Assembly: GCA_029983705.1 (NCBI GenBank)
Contig: JASBYZ010000013.1
Coordinates: forward strand, 1-23,725
Length of the DNA stretch: 23,725 nucleotides
Direction of reading: 5' to 3'
Origin: Coriobacteriales bacterium
Lineage (GTDB): Bacteria; Actinomycetota; Coriobacteriia; Coriobacteriales; JAEZZM01
Shown here: one piece after another, positions 14,351-21,281 of the stretch
Position numbering within the stretch: position 1 is the stretch's first letter
How the letters are laid out: the number at the start of each line of letters is the position of its first letter
Made by a program: the position numbers and the translations under genes
The notes under the pieces: generated by a model
Databases searched by the model: none
The model's input: the letters and a program-made list of their open reading frames with translations, nothing else
What the model was told of the DNA's origin: nothing

Positions 14351-15628
14351 TTAAGCGTTAAGCATTTCTATAAATGCGCCAATTCTTGTTCTAAGCTGCT
14401 CTGCGTCTGAGTCCTCATAATCAGTTTCTAGGTCAAGAACTGGAATATCTGCCTCATTTAAGGCCTTTTTAACTGGGAGTTTTTCTGTGTCATAGAGGCA
14501 GCAGAACTTTAAGTTACAGTCAATTACGCCATCTACTTGGTATTCTTTAGCAAGTCTGATGATGTCATCAATACGTCCACCATTTGGAGTAAAGCATGCG
14601 CAGTTATTTTTCATATAACGCTTTGCAATATTCATGTACTGCTCATCCAAGGTTGTGCCAGACTCATCAACTAAGTGCTCAAAGTAACGAGTACCAGTAC
14701 ACATTTCTTCACATACAACGATAGCTCCGCTGGTTTCAATAATGTTATGAAGCTTCCAGTTTGGAACAGCCATTGGAGTACCCGTAATTAAAATGCGCTT
14801 GGTGGTCTTTGGGTCTACCACACCGTTATTATTTTCAATGCGCTCTTCAAGTTCATCAGCAAGTCTATTGCACATCTCGGTGCAGCGAACTGGATCATCA
14901 AAGAAGGCAATTTGGGTCATAAGCAAAGCATCTCTACCAGAAATAGGTGCTACCTTTGATTTTCTTGCCTCATACACACGAGCCATAGCCTTACGGCGCT
15001 CATTTAAGATATGAATTGCCTCTCCAAGTTTTTCTGGAGTAATCTCATTTCCAGTCACTTCTTCAACCTTCTTTGAGAAGGTAGCAATCTCATCTTTCCA
15101 GTGAGCAATGTCTATATCTCGCTTCATTTGAGGAACGTTCATCACATACATGTCAACGTCCTCGCCTAAGATTTCGTAGGCCTTCTTTTTAGCATCGCAG
15201 GTTGTCTCACCCACATAAATGTCTGCGATTCTAAAGAATGGACAAGTTCTTCCCAAACGTGCGCCAACTGATGCTTTAACCAGTGGGCAGGTATTTTTAG
15301 GAAGGACCTTCTCGCCATCTGGAACCCAGAACTGAGAGCCACCACAAAGACCAGTAACAATACCGTTAGCTGCAATAATTACCTCATCTGGAACATAAAC
15401 ACAAAAGGTGCCAAATACTTTTTGGCCGTTTTTCTGTGCTTCAATTAACTCAGCAGGTCTAATACCATGAACGTCAGAAATAACCATATCCCAAAAGTCC
15501 ATTGCCTTTGGTCTGTTTTCTTGCGATAGAAATACGTCCCCTACCGCCGTTGGCAAAACCTGACAAAGGTTGTCATGATTTTCAACATCCATACCAAGTT
15601 CTGTCCACATTTTCACATTATCTGTCAT
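14351..15628 (-). CDS. 2-hydroxyacyl-CoA dehydratase family protein, double-cubane cluster protein-like (YjiM/DCCP type)
   Basis: Single-chain member of the HgdB/BadDE superfamily, resembling the double-cubane cluster proteins (YjiM in E. coli, DCCP in Carboxydothermus). These receive electrons from an ATP-driven activator and reduce small, hard-to-reduce substrates. The 425 residues hold 15 cysteines. Those in conserved-looking contexts include C76 (GTFCVYVPDE), C95 (GLCGGSQ), C114 (KNTCPLV), C129 (GRTCPFF), C306/C310 (CEEMCTGTRYF), C343 (NNCACFTPNGG) and C371/C376/C377 (DCNLKFCCLYD). ATG start with a strong AAGGGAGG 7 bases upstream. It is the third gene of the activase-aminotransferase-dehydratase-DUF3343 unit. 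There is no second dehydratase subunit, CoA transferase or enoyl-CoA gene nearby, so a classical hydroxyacyl-CoA fermentation pathway is unlikely. The physiological substrate is unknown. Confidence 0.88.
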   Translation of the reverse strand: MTDNVKMWTELGMDVENHDNLCQVLPTAVGDVFLSQENRPKAMDFWDMVISDVHGIRPAELIEAQKNGQKVFGTFCVYVPDEVIIAANGIVTGLCGGSQFWVPDGEKVLPKNTCPLVKASVGARLGRTCPFFRIADIYVGETTCDAKKKAYEILGEDVDMYVMNVPQMKRDIDIAHWKDEIATFSKKVEEVTGNEITPEKLGEAIHILNERRKAMARVYEARKSKVAPISGRDALLMTQIAFFDDPVRCTEMCNRLADELEERIENNNGVVDPKTTKRILITGTPMAVPNWKLHNIIETSGAIVVCEEMCTGTRYFEHLVDESGTTLDEQYMNIAKRYMKNNCACFTPNGGRIDDIIRLAKEYQVDGVIDCNLKFCCLYDTEKLPVKKALNEADIPVLDLETDYEDSDAEQLRTRIGAFIEMLNA

Positions 15629-15646
15629 TGTTTTTCCTCCCTTAAG

Positions 15647-16789
15647 TTATGACAAATGTTTACTAATTTCTTTAAGAGCCCTAATTCCTAAATCAACTTC
15701 CTCCACTGTGTTGAAATAAGAAAAGCTAAACCTCACTACCCCTTGACTGTCGGTATGTAGAGCTTTATGAATCAAGGGTGCACAGTGAGCGCCTGGGCGA
15801 GTTGCTATCTTATATGATTGAGAAAGCACATCTGAAACGATCGCTGAGTCAGTACATCCAAGGTTAAGCGAGACGATTCCTACATGCCTGGATGCAAAAT
15901 CTCCGTAAAGCTTAATGCCCTCAATATCACGGATGCCTTCAAGAAAGTGGTTAGCAAGCTCCATTTCTTTCTCATGAATTGCATCGATTCCTATGCGCGA
16001 GATAAAATCTAGTGCTGCACTTAAGCCGGCAATACCGTGTCCGTTAAGAGTGCCAGCCTCAAGATGGGTAGGCAGCTCAAGAGGCTGTTCATGCAAGTAA
16101 GACTGAACCCCACTACCACCCACACGAAACGGCTCAATATCAAAGTCTCCATTAAGAGCAATGCCACCAGTGCCTTGAGGTCCAAATAGTCCTTTATGGC
16201 CGGTAAAGCATAGGATATCAATACCGCTTTGCTGCATATTGATTTTGATGCTACCCGTACTTTGTGCTGCGTCTACAATTAAAAGACAGCAAAAGTGCTT
16301 GCAAAGCTCAGCTACTCTATCAATATCAACTACATTTCCGCTTACATTTGAGGCATGAGAAATAACAAGGTAGTCTGCTCCTTCTTGAAGCGCATTTTCA
16401 AGACTAGCCATATCAAGTCGCGTACCTTCATCTATGCCAATAAATGTAAGGGCCACACCTCGCTCACGCTTTAGACGATAGAGCGGTCTTAACACTGAAT
16501 TATGCTCTGTAACTGTTGTGATAACTCGTGAGCCCTCTTTTATAAGGCCTGTCAGCACAGTATTAAGCGCATCTGTTGCGTTAAAACTAAATATAATGTG
16601 ACTAGGGCTTGCATTACCAAAGAGCTCTGTAAGCTTTTTTCTTGTCTTAAAAATATCAAGGCTTGCCGCAAGAGAATCCTCATGAGCGCCCCTATTTGCA
16701 TTACCAAAGTGAGTAAGTGCATACGAGACGGCCTCAATTACCTCATGTGGCTTATCTTTGGTCGTAGCTGCATTATCAAAGTATATCAT
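15647..16789 (-). CDS. Class V aminotransferase, cysteine desulfurase-like (TIGR01977 type)
   Basis: PLP-dependent enzyme likely to release sulfur (or selenium) from cysteine (selenocysteine) as a protein persulfide. 380 residues starting IYFDNAATTKDKP, a standard opening for this group. PLP-site residues: His96 (TEHNS), Asp173/Gln176 (VDAAQSTG) and Lys199 (FTGHKG). The candidate persulfide cysteine is Cys336 in RPGAHCAP. It is clearly class V but shorter than housekeeping IscS/SufS proteins. It overlaps the activase gene by 14 bases and is followed 18 bases later by the dehydratase-family gene, so the three are surely co-transcribed. The likely job, inferred from this context, is to supply sulfur for the iron-sulfur clusters of its partners or for the DUF3343 carrier. 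ATG start at 16789. Confidence 0.9.
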   Translation of the reverse strand: MIYFDNAATTKDKPHEVIEAVSYALTHFGNANRGAHEDSLAASLDIFKTRKKLTELFGNASPSHIIFSFNATDALNTVLTGLIKEGSRVITTVTEHNSVLRPLYRLKRERGVALTFIGIDEGTRLDMASLENALQEGADYLVISHASNVSGNVVDIDRVAELCKHFCCLLIVDAAQSTGSIKINMQQSGIDILCFTGHKGLFGPQGTGGIALNGDFDIEPFRVGGSGVQSYLHEQPLELPTHLEAGTLNGHGIAGLSAALDFISRIGIDAIHEKEMELANHFLEGIRDIEGIKLYGDFASRHVGIVSLNLGCTDSAIVSDVLSQSYKIATRPGAHCAPLIHKALHTDSQGVVRFSFSYFNTVEEVDLGIRALKEISKHLS

Positions 16790-17546
16790 GGGCCACCAAT
16801 GCTGCTCCTATAGCACCTGCATAGTGCCCATATTTACTTACACTCACGTCTTTTTTAAGAACAGAAGAAAGCTTTTCTCTAATATAGTCAAACTGATACA
16901 GACCGCCCGTTAAAGCTACTTCACTCTCATCTAGATTAAAGCGCTGAGCTTGGCCTGCAACACGATTAATGATTGAGTCGATAATTCCGTGAGCTATATT
17001 TTCTTTACTCTCGCCTTTTCCCATTAAAGAGATAACTTCTGACTCAGCAAATACCGTACACATCGAGCTAATTGAAACATTAGAGCCTTGCTTTGCAAGC
17101 TCACAAAGCTCTGAGATATCAAGGGTAAGTGAGTTTGCCATAACCTCTAAAAATCTTCCCGTACCTGCAGAGCACTTATCGTTCATCATAAAGTCTTGTA
17201 CAACGCCGTCTTTAATCTGAATGATTTTTGTGTCCTGGCCACCAATATCTATGACAGTTAGATTTTTTGCACCGTGAAGATAGCTTGCTCCTTTAGCGTG
17301 ACAGGTAATCTCTGTCACGGCTTTATCGGCATAGGCAACTGAAGCTCTTCCGTAGCCGGTAGAAACTATTTTTGAATTCTCAGCTATGATGCCCTTATCT
17401 TTAAGCTGATCTTTAATAAGCTCAGCTGTCTCTTTACTGCTCCAACCCGTAGGACGTAAAAAGACCTCTTTGATTTCTTTGTCTTCGTCTAAAACAGCAA
17501 GCTTGGTACAGGTTGATCCAATATCTATTCCCACACAGTGCCGCAC
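16776..17546 (-). CDS. BadF/HgdC-type ATP-dependent activase of the dehydratase-family protein
   Basis: ASKHA-fold ATPase of the 2-hydroxyacyl-CoA dehydratase activator family (YjiL/DCCP-reductase-like). It forms a dimer bridged by one [4Fe-4S] cluster and uses ATP hydrolysis to drive low-potential electrons into its partner. Motifs in 256 residues: VGIDIGSTCTK (5-15), VIDIGGQDTK (98-107), the cluster cysteine C125 in NDKCSAGTGRFLE, the second cluster cysteine C163 in SSMCTVFAESE, and ALTGG (211-215). Both cysteines are present, so it should be functional. GTG start at 17546 with AAGGGGGAG 5 bases upstream. It is the first gene of its operon, about 40 bases after the ndk terminator. No clear promoter was seen in that short gap. 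Confidence 0.93.
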   Translation of the reverse strand: MRHCVGIDIGSTCTKLAVLDEDKEIKEVFLRPTGWSSKETAELIKDQLKDKGIIAENSKIVSTGYGRASVAYADKAVTEITCHAKGASYLHGAKNLTVIDIGGQDTKIIQIKDGVVQDFMMNDKCSAGTGRFLEVMANSLTLDISELCELAKQGSNVSISSMCTVFAESEVISLMGKGESKENIAHGIIDSIINRVAGQAQRFNLDESEVALTGGLYQFDYIREKLSSVLKKDVSVSKYGHYAGAIGAALVAHDIL

Positions 17547-17587
17547 CTTAACTCCCCCTTAAACATCTACGGCATCTCACAAATAAA

Positions 17588-17625
17588 AAAGGACTACAAG
17601 CTGATAAATCAACTTGTAGTCCTTT
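17588..17625 (-). terminator. Rho-independent terminator after ndk
   Basis: Bases 17588-17600 (AAAGGACTACAAG) pair perfectly over 13 positions with 17613-17625 (CTTGTAGTCCTTT). The loop contains a further TGAT/ATCA pairing. On the minus strand the stem runs into TTTTTT, A, TTT. This is the clearest terminator of the window and separates ndk from the activase operon. Confidence 0.9.
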
Positions 17626-17643
17626 AGCTTAACCTAAGCTAAA
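17623..17643 (-). repeat. Second perfect hairpin abutting the ndk terminator
   Basis: TTTAGCTTA (17623-17631) and TAAGCTAAA (17635-17643) form a 9-pair stem with a three-base loop. It begins 11 bases after the ndk stop codon and shares three bases with the terminator stem. It has no U tract of its own. The two hairpins are mutually exclusive at their base, so this could tune terminator folding or protect the ndk 3' end. Confidence 0.6.
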
Positions 17644-17654
17644 GATTTATTAAA

Positions 17655-18059
17655 TTATTCTCCAAAGAAGAGTTTAATCTCACGCTCTGCTGACTCAGGT
17701 GAATCTGATCCGTGAATTACGTTTTCATCCACAGTTAAACCAAAGTCACCGCGGATAGTACCAGGACCAGCCTCTACTGGGTTAGTTGGACCCATGAGAC
17801 GACGCATGTTCTTTACTGCATCCTCACCAGAGATAACCATTTTTACAACAGGGCCTGAAGTGATGTAAGTGATAAGACCATCATAAAATGGCTTGCCCTT
17901 GTGCTCTTGGTAGTTACCCTCTGCTTGTTCTTGGGTAACGTTTTCTAATACCATACGCTCAATAGTTAAACCAGAACGCTCAATACGATTAATAATCTCA
18001 CCAATATGACGATTTTTAACCGCATCAGGCTTAATCATAATGTAGGTCTTCTCAGACAT
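17655..18059 (-). CDS. ndk: Nucleoside diphosphate kinase
   Basis: Transfers the gamma-phosphate of ATP to nucleoside diphosphates through a phosphohistidine, balancing cellular NTP and dNTP pools. 134 residues, family-typical. It opens with TYIMIKPDAVKNRHIGEII and carries the active-site His116 in NVIHGSDS, plus GPxxxxxxxG-type nucleotide-binding segments (MGPTNPVEAGPGTIRGDFG). ATG at 18059 with GGAG 5-6 bases upstream. It sits alone between a candidate promoter and a strong terminator, so it is probably a single-gene transcript. Confidence 0.98.
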   Translation of the reverse strand: MSEKTYIMIKPDAVKNRHIGEIINRIERSGLTIERMVLENVTQEQAEGNYQEHKGKPFYDGLITYITSGPVVKMVISGEDAVKNMRRLMGPTNPVEAGPGTIRGDFGLTVDENVIHGSDSPESAEREIKLFFGE

Positions 18060-18094
18060 CTAAACTCCTTTTTTGATTAGCTTTCGTATTTATA

Positions 18095-18122
18095 AGTATA
18101 CCTTACTTATATCACATGAAAA
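18095..18122 (-). promoter_or_regulatory. Candidate ndk promoter
   Basis: On the minus strand TTTTCA (18122-18117) and TATACT (18100-18095) are 16 bases apart, giving a start about 30 bases before the ndk ATG. An alternative is the extended -10 TGATATAAG at 18114-18106. Both are only moderate matches; the region is very AT-rich. Confidence 0.35.
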
Positions 18123-18127
18123 CTATT

Positions 18128-18142
18128 TTAAGCCAGGCTTAA
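18128..18142. repeat. Palindrome between the transporter gene and ndk
   Basis: TTAAGCC, one central base, GGCTTAA: a perfect 7-base dyad lying 7 bases after the transporter stop and just upstream of the candidate ndk promoter. As RNA it gives only a short stem, so it is a weak terminator at best. As DNA it could be an operator. The symmetry is visible; the function is not known. Confidence 0.4.
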
Positions 18143-18149
18143 TAAATTT

Positions 18150-19280
18150 TTAGGCTCGACCCTTTTCAAAATTAGTGTTCTTTTTAATCTTGTCGTAGAT
18201 GTGTCTTACTAAAATAATAATTACGGCAGCTCCACCAATGTATCCACTTATAGGATAGATAACGTTAATGAGGGACGCGTATGGCAGGTTTCCTGCAAAG
18301 AGCGCAATGATAGTAATAACTAAGAGCGCAATCTTATAGTTCTTATGTCCCTCAGGCGCAATTCTAGATGTTGCAATCCAAAGCATTGGAGCTGCAGTAG
18401 TAAATACCGCACCTAAGATACAAGCAATATAGAGTAGCGAGAATACCGGATGAATCATCTCAGTGAAGTAGAGATTTGGCACGTCTAGTCCAGTAATCTG
18501 TGGCAAGTATGCAAGGTGTGCAAGTGCTAGCAAAATAATAGAAAGCATGAGCGCACAAATACCAATGGCACCTCCTGTCTTAGCCTCACGAGCACTTCCT
18601 ACAAAGCGAGCTGACTCTACATAAAATGGCATGGTTCCTACATAGTTATAGGCAATGTATAAGAAGGCAGCAAGCAGCCAAAGATGTGCGCCCTCTGTAG
18701 CCTTTGGCATCTGATCTAAGTAGTGTTGGTTTTCTGCAATATGGCTGAGGCCTTCAGGATTGCTTGCAAGTGCATATAAAGAAACAATCACGGTGAATAT
18801 AACCGCAGCAGGTCCAATCCAAGAAATAATATCTACCAGCTTTTTTAAACCAAAGAGTGTTACCACATAGCAAAGGATAATCATTGCACTAGATCCTACA
18901 AGTTGTGGCACCCCAAAATATTGCTTAAGGGTTGCACCCGCACCTGCAGCCATCATGATGAACACGAGGAAGAGAAAAAATGGAGTGAACCACTGTAAGA
19001 ATGTTCCGAATATTTTTCCGAGGTAATAGGTAAAAGCGCCGGTCTTAGCCCCCTGGTATGGTAAATCTTTATGATGATAACCATAATTGAGCATGATAGT
19101 AGCCATGTAGGCATACAAGACCATGATGATTGCAGCGCCAAAGATGCCATAGATCCCATAGCTGGTAAAGAATTGTATAATCTCCTGTCCGGTTGCGTAA
19201 CCGGAGCCAATAATGTACGCAATGAGAGCGCCAGCAAGCTGAAGCGCGCGTTTTAATGAAAACGCCTTTTTCTCCTCCAT
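18150..19280 (-). CDS. YkvI family membrane transporter (COG3949)
   Basis: Polytopic membrane protein of 376 residues with about ten hydrophobic segments, from the YkvI group related to the APC/NSS-type amino acid transporter superfamily. The first segment carries GSGYATGQE (25-33). This is a glycine-broken helix diagnostic of the group and often part of the substrate and ion site. TMPFYVESARFVG and PMLWIATSRIAPEG are further conserved-looking stretches. The C-terminus is short and basic (YDKIKKNTNFEKGRA). ATG start with AGGTAGGTG upstream. It lies 70 bases downstream of the TPR gene and is followed by ndk in the same direction. Substrate unknown; an amino acid or related small molecule with sodium symport is the usual guess, by superfamily only. 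Confidence 0.82.
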   Translation of the reverse strand: MEEKKAFSLKRALQLAGALIAYIIGSGYATGQEIIQFFTSYGIYGIFGAAIIMVLYAYMATIMLNYGYHHKDLPYQGAKTGAFTYYLGKIFGTFLQWFTPFFLFLVFIMMAAGAGATLKQYFGVPQLVGSSAMIILCYVVTLFGLKKLVDIISWIGPAAVIFTVIVSLYALASNPEGLSHIAENQHYLDQMPKATEGAHLWLLAAFLYIAYNYVGTMPFYVESARFVGSAREAKTGGAIGICALMLSIILLALAHLAYLPQITGLDVPNLYFTEMIHPVFSLLYIACILGAVFTTAAPMLWIATSRIAPEGHKNYKIALLVITIIALFAGNLPYASLINVIYPISGYIGGAAVIIILVRHIYDKIKKNTNFEKGRA

Positions 19281-19350
19281 TTTTCACCTACCTTTTCTTT
19301 CGCGTAATGTAGGCCTGTTATGCAGTTAATTTTGGAATCAGGCTAAGAAT

Positions 19351-20649
19351 TTATTTTTGCTCTGAGGCAAAATCTAAATAGATATCCTTTATCTTCCAAC
19401 CAATACCATCACGCTCTAGTTGAGCGACGTAGTGAACTACTCCGCCCTCTTCAAGCGTTACCTTTACACGAGCAACGGATTGATTGGTTCCTCTATCAAG
19501 TCCAACAAGCTCTACATTACTAGCTTTACTAGTAATTTCCTTATCCCTGAGCTTGATAAGAGCAGGATCTGTTCCCTCAAGCCAGTATTCATTGATATTC
19601 TCACTTTTGGCTTGAGTGGTAAATAGATTTTCGATGAGTGACGATTGTGAGGGGTAACCGTACCCTTTGTAGTATAAAAATCCCAGCGCAAGTGCTATAA
19701 ATATGATCGCAATCACAAATGCGCCTAAAATTTTTAAGCCGGTTTTCTTTTGTTTCTTTTCTTGTTTAGCCTGATACTTTGAAAGTTTAACTAAGTCAGA
19801 CTCGGTAATATCAAAAAATCCAGACTCCTCAGGAGATGGCATATAGGCCGATGAGTCCTCAGGGCTTACATATCCCCTATTTGCTGCAGCTAAAAATTCT
19901 GAGGTATTTCCAATGGAGCCGGTATGTTGAGAGCGACGTCTCTTATCTTTAAGGTTTGATTTAGCTTGCTCATAATCGAGTTGAGCCTGGGTAGAAAGTG
20001 TCCAGCTAGAAGTGTCTTGTGCCTGTTCAAAGGCGTTTACTGACTCATCATAGCGCTTGGTACCAAGGTATGCCTGTCCAAGCTTTTCAAAAACTTGAGA
20101 TCTAATGAAGTCATCCATGTCAAAGTCTAGAGCTGTTCTAAATGACTCGATAGCATCTCCTGGTCTATCAAGTAAAACAAAGCACTGACCCAAGTCAAGC
20201 AGTGACTGTGATGGGTTTGGATTATGGCCGTCAAGAGCAGCAGATCTATAGGCAACACCTGCTGATTTAACATTGTTAAGCTTAAGCTCAGCATCTCCCA
20301 AACCGTTTAGGGCCTTGTACTTTGACTTATAGGCCGGATCTTCTAAGGCCTGCTCAAAGGCTTCTTTTGCACCTTGAAAATCCTCAAGGCGCATAAATGC
20401 CTTACCTAGATTGGTAGCAACAGATCCCTTTTTAGAGTATGAGCTGTCTTCTAAGGCTTCTACATAGGCCTCTGCAGCTTCTCTAACTCTTCCAAGCCGC
20501 ATAAGAGAATTACCTCTCAAGTGATGGGCCTCACCACAAGGCTCTCCGTTTTGAGCTACCTGATTAAATAATATTGAAGCCGTTGCATAATCTTTGGCAC
20601 GATATGCTCGATTTGCTTGGTCAAATTTCTCTATATTCAATCTAGTCAT
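19351..20649 (-). CDS. TPR-repeat protein with a single transmembrane segment
   Basis: 432-residue protein in three parts. Residues 1-235 are a run of tetratricopeptide repeats (for example FDQANRAYRAKDYATASILF, then repeats with GNSLMRLGRVREAAEAYVEA, GKAFMRLEDFQGAKEAFEQA and GQAYLGTKRYDESVNAFEQA). A charged linker with KYQAKQEKKQKKTG leads to one membrane segment at about 306-327. An outside domain of about 100 residues ends with GWKIKDIYLDFASEQK. The topology implied is TPR domain in the cytoplasm, small domain outside. It is likely a scaffold; no enzyme motif is present. The ATG at 20649 has its AGGAG only one base away, so the TTG at 20640 (10 bases away, starting MNIEKFDQAN) may be the true start. 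Partner unknown. Confidence 0.75.
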   Translation of the reverse strand: MTRLNIEKFDQANRAYRAKDYATASILFNQVAQNGEPCGEAHHLRGNSLMRLGRVREAAEAYVEALEDSSYSKKGSVATNLGKAFMRLEDFQGAKEAFEQALEDPAYKSKYKALNGLGDAELKLNNVKSAGVAYRSAALDGHNPNPSQSLLDLGQCFVLLDRPGDAIESFRTALDFDMDDFIRSQVFEKLGQAYLGTKRYDESVNAFEQAQDTSSWTLSTQAQLDYEQAKSNLKDKRRRSQHTGSIGNTSEFLAAANRGYVSPEDSSAYMPSPEESGFFDITESDLVKLSKYQAKQEKKQKKTGLKILGAFVIAIIFIALALGFLYYKGYGYPSQSSLIENLFTTQAKSENINEYWLEGTDPALIKLRDKEITSKASNVELVGLDRGTNQSVARVKVTLEEGGVVHYVAQLERDGIGWKIKDIYLDFASEQK

Positions 20650-20689
20650 TCTCCTATACGAGCTTGGATTACTTTTAAACTATGTTTAT

Positions 20690-21217
20690 TTAAGCGTTTT
20701 CAATTGTAAGGCTAATAAGCTCATCGCCAACGCCAAGTTCTGAAATAACGTCTTTACCCTCTATGGTTTGACCAAAAACGGTATAGCCGCTATCAAGATT
20801 GTGCTGAGCGCCTAAGCAGAAATAAAATTGTGAGCCAGCTGAATCTGGATCCATTGCACGAGCCATAGCAAGAGCTGCATCTTCATGAGAGTTGTTTGGA
20901 TTGGTCTTAAACTCACCCTTAATGTGATAACCAGGACCACCGGTTCCTGGCTGAGGTGAACCAAACTTACCGCCCGCACGCACCTCATCTGCACTTAAGT
21001 CTTTAGTAATTGGGTCTCCACCCTGGATTACAAAGCCTGGTACATAGCGGTGAAACTTAGTGCCGTTATAAAAGCCTTTATTTGCTAATTCACAAAAGTT
21101 TGCTACATGGATAGGAGCGCCCTCACCATCAAGCTTAACTTTGATAGTGCCCTTTGAAGTCTCAAATACTGCAATCTCGTTGCCTTTAACTTCATATTCT
21201 GGAGTGTAAAGTCCCAT
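20690..21217 (-). CDS. Cyclophilin-type peptidyl-prolyl cis-trans isomerase
   Basis: Catalyses proline cis-trans isomerisation during protein folding. 175 residues with the cyclophilin core: FHRYVPGFVIQGGDP (55-69, catalytic Arg57 and Gln65), ALAMARAMDPDSAGSQFYF (115-133) and a hydrophobic-pocket HNLDSGYTVFGQ. There is no signal peptide or lipobox, so it should be cytoplasmic. The frame extends upstream to a TTG at 21259. The ATG at 21217 has GAGAGG 5 bases upstream and yields the expected MGLYTPEYEV start, so the longer form is rejected. It is preceded by a candidate extended -10 promoter and followed 40 bases later by the TPR gene. Confidence 0.95.
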   Translation of the reverse strand: MGLYTPEYEVKGNEIAVFETSKGTIKVKLDGEGAPIHVANFCELANKGFYNGTKFHRYVPGFVIQGGDPITKDLSADEVRAGGKFGSPQPGTGGPGYHIKGEFKTNPNNSHEDAALAMARAMDPDSAGSQFYFCLGAQHNLDSGYTVFGQTIEGKDVISELGVGDELISLTIENA

Positions 21218-21230
21218 AATATCCTCTCTT

Positions 21231-21281
21231 CTAGAATAATTACCTTCATATTGTACCAATATAGAAGAAATAATTATCTAG
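21231..21281. repeat. Imperfect inverted repeat bracketing the prolyl isomerase promoter region
   Basis: CTAGAATAATTA at 21231-21242 and TAATTATCTAG at 21271-21281 are inverted copies differing by a single-base bulge, 28 bases apart. The right arm includes the stop codon of the U32 gene; the left arm is just ahead of the isomerase ribosome-binding site. The arms are AT-rich, so chance is possible. It could be an operator pair or a weak stem-loop. Confidence 0.4.
21250..21258 (-). promoter_or_regulatory. Candidate extended -10 promoter for the prolyl isomerase gene
   Basis: Minus strand TGG followed by TACAAT (21258-21250) matches the extended -10 form, with no clear -35 box. The implied start is about 26 bases before the ATG at 21217 and inside the inverted repeat 21231-21281. 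Confidence 0.35.

Noticed and set aside
14351..17546. Hydroxyglutarate- or hydroxyisocaproate-type fermentation cluster
   Set aside because: Those need two dehydratase subunits, usually with a CoA transferase and acyl-CoA dehydrogenase nearby. Only one dehydratase-family gene is here, accompanied by a desulfurase.
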